A stretch of DNA of 64,000 nt, taken from Xestospongia muta (Eukaryota; Porifera; Demospongiae; Haplosclerida; Petrosiidae). Position 1 is the stretch's first letter. Every line of letters starts with the position of its first letter. A program made the translations under genes and the position numbers. Below, piece by piece: positions 63,014 through 64,000 of this stretch. Under the pieces are notes generated by a model that made no database searches, was not told the DNA's origin, and saw only the letters and a list, made by a program, of their open reading frames with translations. Location of the stretch: NCBI GenBank assembly GCA_963693285.1, contig OY848924.1, positions 315,001 to 379,000 of the forward strand. Reading direction: 5' to 3'.

Positions 63014-64000
63014 CTAGAAAACAAAAGAGGAAAAGTTATTCAATTACAAAAAGTACAGGAGCTATCATACAATAAACTATATAGTCAATATAACAGTCGT
63101 CAATACAGATAATCATAGCTATTGTATTATCATGTCAAACCTGACCAATGACAGGGACATAAAAAGACATAGAAACTATCTAAGATATTAAATGAGTGTC
63201 AGTTTACTATAAACATTGTCATCAATAATAAACTAGGTCATTTAGGTCACAAACGTATCATAACTACCACACTTATAATGATTATCAATTCTATTAACAT
63301 GATATAAATATTTAAACTCGACTTTATAACTACATTTAAAAGGTATAAGGTTTCTAAGTATTATAACCAATGAGAAGATGTTCTATGGAGATTTCATTGT
63401 AATATGTTATGAAAGTTATATGTTTGTTATTGCTAATATAAAATAAAGTGACCTTTTTAAATGTAATCATAAAGTCATTTTGTATAATAACTAACAAATA
63501 GTTTCCTGTCCTGATTGATTATTGTAATATTACTTTATTATTTATAAACCACACCCACTGATATGCAATATAGTGCTAGTCCTTCTATGAGAAGAGAGAT
63601 TATTCTTCAATAATCTTAAGCTGTTGGCAACCAATTGCGATATATCTCAAGTATGCCATCAATGTTAAGGAATAATATTTTAAGGGGAGGGGTCTAGTTA
63701 TATTAGTAACCATAGGTAATTTAGATGTGTTAAGGACAGCTCCAGATAAGACACATTGTTCCATGACATTACTCTTTGTATATCAGAATTAAGGGGTAAC
63801 TGTGTATTCTCAATGTAACCACAAGTTTATTATAATAGCAATGTCTATTACATGTTAATATATTCAGAATATAGGGAGTTTAATGTCTAGTGAGTGATTA
63901 ACTGGTTTAGTGATTTAACCACAATATGTAACCTCCATGATTAATTAATTTTTAACCACACCTCTTGGTAACATCCAGATAACATCCTTGTACCTGATTT
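63014..64000. other. Gene C intron at window edge
   Basis: Repeats the gene B intron 33060-34150 almost completely. No exon appears before the right edge, consistent with the next ankyrin exon lying about where gene B has 34480-34578. Confidence 0.55.

Overview
The window is nuclear DNA from an AT-rich, intron-dense animal genome. Short GT-AG introns, single-repeat ankyrin exons, DAPK-like ROCO GTPases, death and CARD domains, a CDK4/6-like kinase and a vinculin-type terminal exon all point to a metazoan. A demosponge of the Amphimedon type is my best guess, but that is inference. No prokaryotic operon, rRNA, tRNA or CRISPR array was seen.

The layout is a head-to-tail tandem cluster of three minus-strand paralogues, A, B and C, each built from phase-0 exons that encode one ankyrin repeat apiece. 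Gene A runs from 11748 leftward off the window and only its ankyrin part is visible. Gene B (43066 to 23473) appears complete: my splice model gives 2218 residues in one open frame, ordered ankyrin repeats, Roc, COR, death domain, microexon linker, a second GTPase with COR-like region, a second death domain and a C-terminal membrane helix. Gene C (right edge to 56122) encodes ankyrin, Roc, COR, death domain and linker, ending in a CARD-like domain. Phase-compatible exons just downstream (55610 to 54836) could give it a membrane-anchored end instead. These look like kinase-less relatives of DAPK1 joined to death-fold adaptors, so they may be intracellular sensors or scaffolds of cell-death or immune signalling. 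That role is inferred.

Between these genes lie plus-strand CDK4/6-like kinase pseudogenes (17607-21014 and 50675-52175). Both share two single-base frameshifts and lack an N-lobe. Each is followed by two intact, unrecognised terminal exons (21921-22213 and 53959-54251). A Mutator-like transposon with SWIM and PHD zinc fingers and about 95-bp inverted repeats occupies 12638-16106, flanked by a 9-bp target duplication. A truncated copy at 43955-45691 ends at a segmental-duplication breakpoint. The unique block 45692-50415 holds the 5' end of a fourth ankyrin gene and an orphan vinculin-like last exon.

Introns and spacers carry many small non-autonomous elements. Several have ends starting near TACCGTA and TA target duplications. 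Most remaining non-coding sequence is duplicated intron. All domain calls were made by eye from conserved motifs, and exon boundaries come from splice consensus and reading-phase continuity only.
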